NCBI GenBank assembly: GCA_963800865.1
Contig: CAWDCL010000002.1
Span: 372,001-436,000, forward strand
Direction: 5' to 3'
DNA from: JALOKP01 sp963800865
Lineage (GTDB): Bacteria; Acidobacteriota; Polarisedimenticolia; J045
Length of the DNA stretch: 64,000 nt
The translations under genes and the position numbers were made by a program. Within the stretch, counting starts at the first letter, position 1. Every line of letters begins with the position of its first letter. The notes under the pieces were generated by a model. It worked only from the letters and a program-made list of their open reading frames with translations. It searched no databases and was not told the DNA's origin. This document shows positions 35,101 through 41,767 of the stretch, one piece after another.

Positions 35101-36173
35101 TCGGCCAGTCGGTGGCCTGCGCGGGCGATGTCGACGGCGACGGGTACGCCGACATCGTGGCGGGCGCCCCGGCGAACGGCTGGGCCTACGTCTTCAACGG
35201 GTCGGCGGCCGGCCTGCCGGCCTCCCCGACCCGGAGTTACGAGGGGCGACAGGACGGGGACATGTTCGGCTACAGCGTCGCCTCGGCCGGCGACCTGAAC
35301 GGCGACGGCTACGCCGACGTCGTCGTCGGCGCCTACCTGTACGACACGGCCAGCGTGAACGCCGGACGGCTCGCGATCTACTACGGCAACGGCGGTGCCG
35401 GCGGCGGCGCGATGTCGCTGAGACCGCGCCAGCGGCGCGCCGACGACCTGGGCGAGATCGCGCTGCGTGGGGCGTCGGAGCACCGCTACAACTTCCGCCT
35501 GCTGCTGACCGGACGGACGCCGTTCGGGCGCGGCCGGGTGAAGCTGGAGTGGGAGGACAAGCCGGTCGGGACGCTGTTCGACGGGACCGCAACCCATGTC
35601 GAAGGCTCCTGGATGAACACCGGGGTCGGCGGCGTCACGCTCGACGAGCTGGTCTCGGGCCACTACCAGAGCGCGGGCTATCACTGGCGCGTCCGGCTGC
35701 GCTACCACCCGGCGACGACCCCGTTCCAGGGCCGCAGCCGCTGGCTGACGACCCCCTGGAACGGCTGGCAGGAGGCGCGGCTGCGGACGCTGACGGTCGA
35801 CGCCGACGACGACGGCCACCGCGACTTCGAGGACTGCAACGACGGCGCGGCCTCGGCCTGGGCGTCGCCCGGTGAGACCCGCAACCTGCGCTTCGCCGCC
35901 GACCGGACCACGCTGAACTGGGACGTGCCAGTGGACCCGGGTGGCAGCTTCACCTTCTACGACACGCTGCGCACGCCGACCGCTTTGGACTTCGTCCTGG
36001 GGACCACCTGCGTGGAGTCGGACGACGCCAACACCACGGCCTCCGACACGCCGAATCCGAGCGCGGGCCAGATCTGGTTCTACCTGACACGCGCGGACAA
36101 CTACTGCCCCGGAGAGGGCACGCTGGGCAACAAGAGCGACGGGATTCCCCGCAGCGGCCGCACCTGCCCCTGA
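32103..36173 (+). CDS. Large secreted FG-GAP (integrin-like) repeat protein
   Basis: A 1356-residue exported protein. Residues 1-38 are a signal peptide (RSLVTLILPFLALAGIARAE). Residues 40-260 are a unique N-terminal domain. Residues about 272-1098 hold 14 FG-GAP repeats, each of the form VATAGDVNGDGYSDVIVGAP with the DxNxDGxxD calcium loop, which predicts two seven-bladed propellers. The C-terminus includes DADDDGHRDFEDCND (a further calcium-type loop) and ends in a Cys-containing stretch. The likely role is surface adhesion or structure. A strong GGAGGGAG site precedes the ATG. The frame is intact over 4 kb despite its repetitive sequence. It sits divergent to the ECF sigma gene. Confidence 0.9.
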   Translation: MKALSVRRFRAFVSAVSPARSLVTLILPFLALAGIARAEGPSPDWLASSEQSLAASEYFVSWQDTTALADLPGAWHAPNRAHDFRIYFTGRGVRVVPRTAPAPAWEWGLALIAAGREDRLAPVPEARLAPHEGRITYDRGELQEWYENSPRGLEQGLTIPAPPEDLGDAGGGGPLVLQFALTGTLSPRFSEDGQAIDFAAGDWAPVVHLAQLKVADARDRELPARFAGWSGDGARGIRILIDDRGASYPLYVDPLATSPAWIGEANQVQANFGYAVATAGDVNGDGYSDVIVGAPYYDNGQTNEGRAFVFHGSAAGLATTAAWSTESNQADANLGFAVATAGDMDGDGYSDVIVGAPNFDNGQTDEGRAWVYCGSSSGLSSTARWTGESNQASSYFGRTVATAGDVQNDGYSDIIVGASNYDNTLGDEGAAFAYYSDGRYFPTSPSWTVYGGQASAIFGFSVATAGDVNGDGYSDVVVGAPLYDSGEADEGGVFLFRSDGAKLEPKASWSAHSNQVDAHLGESVATAGDVNGDGYADIIAGAMYYDNGQSNEGRVFVYHGNASGSPTATWTYENNQAGSELGRSVGTAGDVNGDGYADVIVSALYYDNGETDEGRAYVVLGSAGGLAGNASWTAESNQASALFGRTVATAGDVNGDGYSDVIVGAQYYDDGQFDEGAAFVYHGGSNGLSGFYATEIFGPPGELGYTVASAGDVNGDGYADLLAGGPGGNGAKAYYGSSSGADDVADWSVTGVGGESVASAGDVNGDGFSDVLVGDPYYDNGQIDEGRVLLYYGSATGLAGSPGWTQESNQADARYGWSVAGAGDINGDGYADIVVGAPYYHYWDVDQGCVWVYHGSASGPVVDGRWHCSDYHDDLYGTSVASAGDVNRDGYSDIVVGVPGNAYGGVRLHFGSASGVRSGMGSESRSGLDCANELSRFGESVASAGDVNGDGYSDIVVGAPMCEGPGTEQGRVFVYHGNSSGVSENPSWSYTYHLTQYHQLGQSVACAGDVDGDGYADIVAGAPANGWAYVFNGSAAGLPASPTRSYEGRQDGDMFGYSVASAGDLNGDGYADVVVGAYLYDTASVNAGRLAIYYGNGGAGGGAMSLRPRQRRADDLGEIALRGASEHRYNFRLLLTGRTPFGRGRVKLEWEDKPVGTLFDGTATHVEGSWMNTGVGGVTLDELVSGHYQSAGYHWRVRLRYHPATTPFQGRSRWLTTPWNGWQEARLRTLTVDADDDGHRDFEDCNDGAASAWASPGETRNLRFAADRTTLNWDVPVDPGGSFTFYDTLRTPTALDFVLGTTCVESDDANTTASDTPNPSAGQIWFYLTRADNYCPGEGTLGNKSDGIPRSGRTCP
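32917..35394 (+). repeat. Array of 14 FG-GAP coding repeats
   Basis: Fourteen tandem units of roughly 55-65 codons share the core GCGGGCGACGTCAACGGCGA or close variants. The units are similar at DNA level, especially the first seven, implying expansion by duplication. Units 8, 11 and 13 are shortened between the calcium loop and the following strand. Confidence 0.85.
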
Positions 36174-36290
36174 GCGTTGGAGCGCTGCAAGCCGACTGAA
36201 GCTCGGATTGCGTTACCGTCATCGGGTTGACGGGAATCGGCGTTGACGGTCCGGACACTTTCCGGCGAGATTCCTTGCCGGAGAGTCCCG

Positions 36291-37475
36291 ATGCGATTCC
36301 CGCGCCCTACTCTCTTCGCTGCGCTCGCGGCCATGCTCGCGGGAACGGCTCTCGCCGCCGATCCGTGGCCCGCGGAAGCGGTTTCCGCGGCCACGAACCT
36401 CACGCCGGTCGAAGGACCCGAACCGAACGACTTCCACGTGGACCTGTCGGGGCTGGCCTGGAACCCGCTCACGCGCCGCCTGTGGGTCGTGCGCAATGGC
36501 CCCGGCGCGGACAACTCGAAGCTGTGGGCGCTGCGCGAGGACGGCGCGGGCGGATGGGTCGTCGACGAGCAGGACGGCCTGCGCGCCGAGTGGACCGGCT
36601 TCGGCGACCTCGAGGACGTCACGCAGGCCGACTTCGGCGAGAGCGTCGTCTACGTGATCGTCGAGGGCGAGGAGCGGATCAAGGAGTACGACGTGTCCGT
36701 CTACGGCGTGCGCACGCTGCGCAACGACTGGGACACGCGCGGCGACCTCCCGCTGAGCGGCGGCAGCGGGGCGGAGGGGATCACGTTCGTCCCGGACGAG
36801 TTCCTCGTCGCGCAGGGGTTCGTCGACGGCAACGGGAACCCGTACCGGAGCCGGCGCGGCATGGGCGGGCTGATGTTCGTCGGCCACCAGAACGGCGGCA
36901 GCGTCTTCGCCTTCGATCTCGACCGGAGCGACGGCACGTTCGACTTCGTGGGCGAGTACCGGACCTCCTATGCCGAGACGGCGGCGCTCGCATTCGATCG
37001 CTCGCTGGGGGTGCTGTACGCCTGGCACGACGACGGCTACGACACGCTGGAGAAGTGCCGCCTGTCGTCGCAGCCGGTCGCGGGACAGACCTGGCGGCGG
37101 CTCGACACGATCCGGATCTTCGCGGGCCCGGACCACGCCAACAACGAGGGGGTGGCGCTGTTCCCGGTCGAGGAGTGCCGCGACGGGCACCGGCCGTTCT
37201 TCATGACGGTCGACGGCGGCGGGCCCAACTCGCTGTTCGAGTACCGGCAGTTCGCGGACGGCTGCGAGTCGCTGATGGTGGACGCCGGCGCCAGCAAGGC
37301 GCCGGCCGAGCGCGTCGAGCTCCGCTGGAACCTCGGGCCGGCGCCGTACACCCTGCGCCGCGCGACCACGCCGGGCTTCCGCGACGGCGTCGTCCTGGTG
37401 GACCACCAGAACGTGACCGCCTACGACGACGACGTGATGCACGACGGACAGACCTACTTCTACCGGCTCGACTGA
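36291..37475 (+). CDS. Secreted phytase-like / SdiA-regulated propeller protein with C-terminal FN3-like tail
   Basis: A 394-residue protein with a signal peptide (PTLFAALAAMLAGTALAAD). The body reads as a beta-propeller of the SdiA-regulated/esterase-like-phytase group: FHVDLSGLAWNPLTRRLWVV, GFGDLEDVTQADFGES, GAEGITFVPDEFLVAQG, AALAFDRSLGVLYAWHDDGY, HANNEGVALFP. The last 60 residues (PYTLRRATTPGF, TAYDDDVMHDGQTYFYRLD) look like a fibronectin type III domain. No catalytic residue can be named. ATG 36291 is preferred to 36243 because the signal peptide starts there and GGAGAG lies eight bases upstream. Confidence 0.75.
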   Translation: MRFPRPTLFAALAAMLAGTALAADPWPAEAVSAATNLTPVEGPEPNDFHVDLSGLAWNPLTRRLWVVRNGPGADNSKLWALREDGAGGWVVDEQDGLRAEWTGFGDLEDVTQADFGESVVYVIVEGEERIKEYDVSVYGVRTLRNDWDTRGDLPLSGGSGAEGITFVPDEFLVAQGFVDGNGNPYRSRRGMGGLMFVGHQNGGSVFAFDLDRSDGTFDFVGEYRTSYAETAALAFDRSLGVLYAWHDDGYDTLEKCRLSSQPVAGQTWRRLDTIRIFAGPDHANNEGVALFPVEECRDGHRPFFMTVDGGGPNSLFEYRQFADGCESLMVDAGASKAPAERVELRWNLGPAPYTLRRATTPGFRDGVVLVDHQNVTAYDDDVMHDGQTYFYRLD

Positions 37476-37590
37476 GCTGCCCTGTGGCGCGGAGCGCCCG
37501 CGGCCCGCCCTTTCTCGATCGACCCCGGGAGCGGCCCTCGCCGTGGGCGGCACCTGTGCTAGCGTCAGGGCATGACCTGCCGGAGGACCG

Positions 37591-38388
37591 ATGACGCGAT
37601 TCCGTCGACCGCCGGGGCCGGCCCTCGCCGCGGCCCTGGCCCTGGCCGGGCTGCTTGCCGGGTGCGGAACCATGCAGCCCGCGGCTGACGCTCCGGCGCT
37701 CGAGAACACGGCGTGGGTGCTGTCGGCGCTGCCCGGGCAGAGCCTGGTCGCGGGGAGCCCCGCGACGCTGCGCTTCGAGGCCGGTCGAATCAGCGGCACG
37801 GACGGCTGCAACCGCTACAACGGTCCGTACTCCGTCGACGGCTCGGAGCTCAAGGTGACGCCGCAGCTGGCCTCCACGATGATGGCGTGCCCGCCCCCCG
37901 TGGACGAGCAGGCGAAGGCGTTCATCGCCGCCCTGACCGGCGCGGGCAGGTACCGGATCGCGAACGGGCAGCTGGAGTTGCTATCCGCGGACGGCACGCT
38001 GCGCGCGACGCTGGCCCGGCAGTCGGAGACGCTGGCCGGCACGGCGTGGCGCATCACCGGGATCAACAACGGCAAGCAGGCGGTCGTGAGCGTGCTCGCC
38101 GGGACCTCGCCGACCCTGGCCTTCGCGGCGGACGGCCGCGCCAGCGGTTCGGCGGGGTGCAACAGCTTCAACTCCCGGTACACGGCCGACGGAGCGCAGC
38201 TGAAGTTCGCCCCGCCCGCTTCGACACGGAAGATGTGCGCGGAGCCCGAGGGGGTGATGGAGCAGGAGCAGATGCTCCTGGCGGCGCTCGAGACGGTGGC
38301 CACGGCCCAGGTCGAGGGGGACCGGCTGGAGCTGCGAAGGGGCGACGGAGCGCTGGCCCTGTCGGCGACGCGGGACGGGGGCGGCTAG
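37591..38388 (+). CDS. Lipoprotein with two META (HslJ-like) domains
   Basis: A 265-residue lipoprotein: the signal peptide ends in the lipobox LLAGC. Two META domains follow, each with the family core: ISGTDGCNRYNGPYSVDG with MMACPPP (about 65-105), and ASGSAGCNSFNSRYTADG with RKMCAEPEG (about 185-220). Single-domain HslJ is an outer-membrane protein linked to novobiocin tolerance; the tandem form has no defined role. The paired Cys in each domain probably form disulfides. It is anchored in the periplasmic face of a membrane. Confidence 0.88.
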   Translation: MTRFRRPPGPALAAALALAGLLAGCGTMQPAADAPALENTAWVLSALPGQSLVAGSPATLRFEAGRISGTDGCNRYNGPYSVDGSELKVTPQLASTMMACPPPVDEQAKAFIAALTGAGRYRIANGQLELLSADGTLRATLARQSETLAGTAWRITGINNGKQAVVSVLAGTSPTLAFAADGRASGSAGCNSFNSRYTADGAQLKFAPPASTRKMCAEPEGVMEQEQMLLAALETVATAQVEGDRLELRRGDGALALSATRDGGG

Positions 38389-38432
38389 AGAATCTCGCAC
38401 AATCGAGTCGCGCCGGGCGGGAGCCCCGGCTC

Positions 38433-38678
38433 TCAGATCTCCCCTCGCTTCACCTGCTGGACGACCCACCGCGCCGCGTCGCGCGCCCTGGTGGCGTCGG
38501 CACGCACGTAGAAGGTCGAGGGGGTGAGGTCCTCGGCGCCGTAGAACGCCAACTCGACGACCTTCTGCGATTCCCGGACGACGTCGGCCCAGCTTCCACC
38601 TTCGAACAGGGTGTCCACCGCGCGGAGCCAAAGCTCCGCCCGGGCAATGGAGTCGCGCGCGAGCTCGACGTTGTGCAT
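38433..38678 (-). pseudogene. HEPN-domain protein with an internal deletion
   Basis: Eighty-one codons begin HNVELARDSIARAELWLRAV, a normal HEPN N-terminus, and continue to SQKVVELA. The sequence then jumps straight to FYGAEDLTPSTFYVRADAT, which in HEPN proteins is the C-terminal part. The middle helices, including the region of the catalytic RxxxxH motif, are missing. Both junction sides would read ELA, so recombination at a short repeat is plausible. It lies just downstream of the MNT-type remnant and would have been the toxin of a HEPN-MNT pair. It is probably inactive. Confidence 0.7.
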
Positions 38679-39114
38679 GGTCAGGCGACTTCCGTCCAGT
38701 AGGGTTGTCCGTGAACGACCCGGCGCGCCAGGTTGCCGGAAGCGATCCGGCTGCGTCCCAGCGGCGGTAGAGCTCACGGTCGACAGGCGTGCTTTGATCC
38801 ACGACGAGCATGACGTCGACATCGGAACCGTCCTGCGCCTCACCCCGGGCCCATGACCCGTGCACGACGACGCCCATGAGGGCGCCCTCGAGGAACCGAA
38901 GGGAGCGCAGCACGACCGCCTGAGTCGGCGTCCTCGCGGCGATCCCGGCGGGTCGGCCAGCTTGCGCGCGCAGTGCTCGTTGAGGGAGAGGCCTCGCGCC
39001 GCCCGCGCCGCAGCTCGGCGTGCAGGTCCGCGCCGATGCGAAGAACGAAGCGGCCGGAGGCAGCGGGAGGCTCCCTGCGCCGGGTCGGTGTTTGGCGGTA
39101 CTCTTCGTCACCAC
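38679..39114 (-). pseudogene. Ribbon-helix-helix (HicB-like) - MNT nucleotidyltransferase remnant
   Basis: In scattered frames the minus strand gives GRFVLRIGADLHAELRRG followed by LSLNEHCARKLADP (a HicB/Arc-like ribbon-helix-helix opening near 39060-38960), then LRFLEGALMGVVVHGSWARG and EAQDGSDVDVMLVVDQS, the GSxARG...SDxD signature of a minimal nucleotidyltransferase. Breaks lie near 39055, 39010, 38960 and 38750. MNT proteins AMPylate and neutralise HEPN RNases, and the HEPN remnant follows at once. It could be decayed or merely indel-ridden. The flanks at 39110-39150 are AT-rich. Confidence 0.65.
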
Positions 39115-39252
39115 TAGATGATACTATTGCAGGAACAAACACGATATCGAGAAACGCTGGCGGACTGGCGAGTCCCACCGCATCCAGCGATTTGAGCGAT
39201 TCTCGCCTGGAGAGTAGGCTCCGGAACCCTGCCCGCCTTTGCCGGAGCCCCC

Positions 39253-40050
39253 GTGCCCGAAGCCCTTTCCCCCTGGACCGCCCTGCTCCTCGGCTGGATC
39301 GGTGCCGCGCTGGTCATGGCGGCGCTCTGGGCCGTGCAGCTCCGGACGAAGGACGCCTCGGCCGTCGACGTCGCCTGGGCCGCGCTGCTCGGGCTGCTCG
39401 CGATCTTCTACGCAGCGGTCGGCGCCGGCGATCCGCAACGCCGCCTGATCCTCGCGCTCCTCACCGCGCTGTGGGCCTTCCGGCTGGCGCTCTACCTGCT
39501 CGTCAACCGCGTGATCGGCAAGCCGGAGGACGGCCGCTACCAGGCGCTGCGGACGAGCTGGGGCGCGAACGCCGGGCGCAACTTCTTCCTCTTCTTCCAG
39601 GCCCAGGCGGGGTTCGACCTCGTCTTCTCGATCCCGTTCCTCGTCGTCGCGACCAACCGCGCTCCTGCGCTCGCCTGGACCGACTGGGCCGGCGCGGCGG
39701 TGATCGCCGTCGCGATCCTCGGCGAGTCGATCGCCGACCGGCAGCTTGCCCGCTTCCGCGCCGACCCGGCGAGCCGCGGGCGGACCTGCCGCGTCGGCCT
39801 CTGGAATTACTCGCGCCACCCGAACTACTTCTTCGAGTGGCTCCACTGGTGGGCCTACCCGCTGCTGGCGGCCGGTTCGCCGTGGTGGTGGGTGACGCTG
39901 CTCGGCCCGGCGTTCATGCTCTACTTGCTGTTCAAGGTCACGGGGATCCCCGCGACCGAGGCGCAGGCCCTGCGGACCCGCAGCGACTACGCCGAGTACC
40001 AGCGGACCACGAGCGCTTTCGTCCCGTGGTTCCGCAAGGAGACGCGATGA
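39253..40050 (+). CDS. DUF1295 (steroid 5-alpha-reductase-like) membrane enzyme
   Basis: A 265-residue integral membrane protein with six or seven helices (for example LLGWIGAALVMAALWAV; LAIFYAAVGAG; LLTALWAFRLALYLLV). The C-terminal signature GLWNYSRHPNYFFEWLHW and YLLFKVTGIPATEAQALRTR is that of DUF1295, related to steroid reductases and isoprenylcysteine methyltransferases. The fold uses NADPH or SAM; the substrate here is unknown. GTG 39253 follows GGAG by five bases. It is the first gene of a five-gene overlapping run, and its stop overlaps the next ATG (ATGA). Confidence 0.88.
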   Translation: MPEALSPWTALLLGWIGAALVMAALWAVQLRTKDASAVDVAWAALLGLLAIFYAAVGAGDPQRRLILALLTALWAFRLALYLLVNRVIGKPEDGRYQALRTSWGANAGRNFFLFFQAQAGFDLVFSIPFLVVATNRAPALAWTDWAGAAVIAVAILGESIADRQLARFRADPASRGRTCRVGLWNYSRHPNYFFEWLHWWAYPLLAAGSPWWWVTLLGPAFMLYLLFKVTGIPATEAQALRTRSDYAEYQRTTSAFVPWFRKETR

Positions 40051-41078
40051 AGGCCGCCCTCGAACTCGCCGAACGGGGCCTCCTGCCCGACGCGCTCGTG
40101 CGCCGCGGGATCCGCCAGATGCTCGAGCAGCGGATCGAGGAGGAGCACGTCGCCGACCCGGAGCTGCAGCGCGAGCGCAAGCGCCGGCTGACCTCGCTGC
40201 TGAGAGGGAGCCCGATCGCGCTCCACACCGACAAGGCCAACGAGCAGCACTACGAGCTGCCGGCGTCGTTCTTCGGCGCCGTGCTGGGCCGGCACCGGAA
40301 GTACAGCAGCGGCTACTGGGGCGACGACGTCACCACGCTCGACGCAGCCGAGGAGATGATGCTGCGGATGTCGGCCGAGCGGGCCGAGATCGTCGACGGC
40401 CAGCGGGTGCTCGACCTGGGCTGCGGCTGGGGCTCGTTCACGCTCTGGATCGCGCAGCACTACCCCGCCTGCCGGGTCACGGGCGTCACGAATTCGCGCG
40501 GGCAGAAGGAGTTCATCGACGACGAGGCGGCACGGCGCGGACTCGCCAACGTCCAGGTCCTGGTCGACGACATGAACCACTTCCAGGCCCCGGGGCGCTA
40601 CGACCGCGTGGTCTCGATCGAGATGTTCGAGCACATGCGGAACTACGAGGCCCTGCTGGCGCGGATCGCGGGCTGGCTGGACCCGGGCGGGAAGCTGTTC
40701 GTCCACGTCTTCGCCCACCGGCGCTACGCGTATCCCTTCGAGACCGAAGGGGACGACAACTGGATGGGCCGCCTCTTCTTCACCGGCGGGATCATGCCCA
40801 GCGACGACCTGCTGCTGCACTTCCAGCGCGACCTCTGGGTGGACGACCACTGGGTCGTCAACGGAGCGCACTACGGCAGCACCGCCGAGGCCTGGCTGAC
40901 GAACCTCGACCACCGCAAGGACGCGGTGCTGCCCGACCTGGTGAAGACCTACGGCGAGGACGACGCCGACCGCTGGTTCGCGCGCTGGCGGATGTTCTTC
41001 ATGGCCTGCGCCGAGCTGTTCAACTACGCCGACGGGACGGAGTGGATCGTCTCGCACTACCGCTTCGCCAAGCGATGA
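40047..41078 (+). CDS. Cyclopropane-fatty-acyl-phospholipid synthase-like methyltransferase
   Basis: A 343-residue SAM-dependent enzyme of the Cfa/mycolic-acid methyltransferase class. Visible signs: YELPASFFGAVLGRHRKYSSG (substrate lid), RVLDLGCGWGSFTLWIA (SAM site), GVTNSRGQKEF, and VVSIEMFEHMRNYEALL. It modifies acyl chains of membrane phospholipids, by cyclopropanation or branched methylation. The protein lacks the N-terminal extension of E. coli Cfa and is the short type found next to DUF1295 genes. Four-base overlaps link it to the genes on both sides. Confidence 0.9.
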   Translation: MKAALELAERGLLPDALVRRGIRQMLEQRIEEEHVADPELQRERKRRLTSLLRGSPIALHTDKANEQHYELPASFFGAVLGRHRKYSSGYWGDDVTTLDAAEEMMLRMSAERAEIVDGQRVLDLGCGWGSFTLWIAQHYPACRVTGVTNSRGQKEFIDDEAARRGLANVQVLVDDMNHFQAPGRYDRVVSIEMFEHMRNYEALLARIAGWLDPGGKLFVHVFAHRRYAYPFETEGDDNWMGRLFFTGGIMPSDDLLLHFQRDLWVDDHWVVNGAHYGSTAEAWLTNLDHRKDAVLPDLVKTYGEDDADRWFARWRMFFMACAELFNYADGTEWIVSHYRFAKR

Positions 41079-41767
41079 GCGCGGCGCCGCCGGTCGTCGA
41101 GCTGCGCGGCGTCACCCGCGTCTTCGAGGAAGGAGCGGCGCGCCGCGCGGTCCTCTCCGATGCCAGTGCGTCGATCCGCGCCGGCGAGATCGCGGTCATC
41201 CTCGGGCGCAGCGGATCCGGGAAGTCGACGCTGCTCAACCTGGTCAGCGGGATCGACCTCCCGAGCGCCGGCGAGGTGATCGTCGACGGCGTGCGGCTCG
41301 ACGCGCTCTCCGAGCGCGAGCGGACCCTCTTCCGGCGCCGCCGGATCGGCTTCATCTTCCAGTTCTTCAACCTGATCCCCACGCTGACGGTCGAGGAGAA
41401 CCTTCTCCTGCCGCTCGAGCTGAACGGTCCGATCGGGGCGGCGGAGAAGGAGCGGGCGCGCGCGCTGCTCGAGGCGGTCGAACTGGCCGACCGGGCGCGG
41501 AGCTTCCCGGACCGGCTCTCCGGCGGCGAGCAGCAGCGCGTCGCGGTCGCGCGCGCGCTGGCGCACGAGCCGGCGCTGATGCTGGCCGACGAGCCGACCG
41601 GCAACCTCGACCTCGAGACGGGCCGCAAGGTGCTCGATCTGCTCGACCGCCTGACGCGCCGCGAGGGGCGGACGATGCTGATGGTCACGCACAGCCCGGA
41701 GGTCGTCGGGCTGGCCGACCGCGTCTTCGCGATCGAGGGCGGGAAGCTGGTCGAAAGGGCGCCGTGA
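41075..41767 (+). CDS. ABC transporter ATP-binding protein (LolD/YbbA/AttE type)
   Basis: A 230-residue ATPase subunit: Walker A LGRSGSGKSTLLNLVSG, Q-loop FIFQFFNLIPTLTVEENL, signature LSGGEQQRVAVARAL, Walker B ALMLADEPTGNLD, H-loop MVTHSPEV. This set, with FFNLIPTLTVEEN, is the MacB/LolD/YbbA group that partners FtsX-like permeases and powers work in the periplasm or lipid extraction rather than channel-type import. It overlaps the Cfa-type gene by four bases and the permease by four (GTGA), so subunit partnership is almost certain. Confidence 0.94.
   Translation: MSAAPPVVELRGVTRVFEEGAARRAVLSDASASIRAGEIAVILGRSGSGKSTLLNLVSGIDLPSAGEVIVDGVRLDALSERERTLFRRRRIGFIFQFFNLIPTLTVEENLLLPLELNGPIGAAEKERARALLEAVELADRARSFPDRLSGGEQQRVAVARALAHEPALMLADEPTGNLDLETGRKVLDLLDRLTRREGRTMLMVTHSPEVVGLADRVFAIEGGKLVERAP

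Noticed and set aside
32903..35400. CRISPR-like array
   Set aside because: The regular repeats are coding FG-GAP units of variable length in one frame, with no short identical repeats and spacers and no cas genes.
32115..35819. A very long minus-strand frame opposite the FG-GAP gene
   Set aside because: It arises from the regular codon pattern of the repeats; the sense strand has a signal peptide, calcium loops and a strong ribosome binding site.
38433..39114. Intact HEPN/MNT toxin-antitoxin system
   Set aside because: The HEPN core is missing and the MNT part changes frame several times, so no functional pair can be claimed from this sequence.
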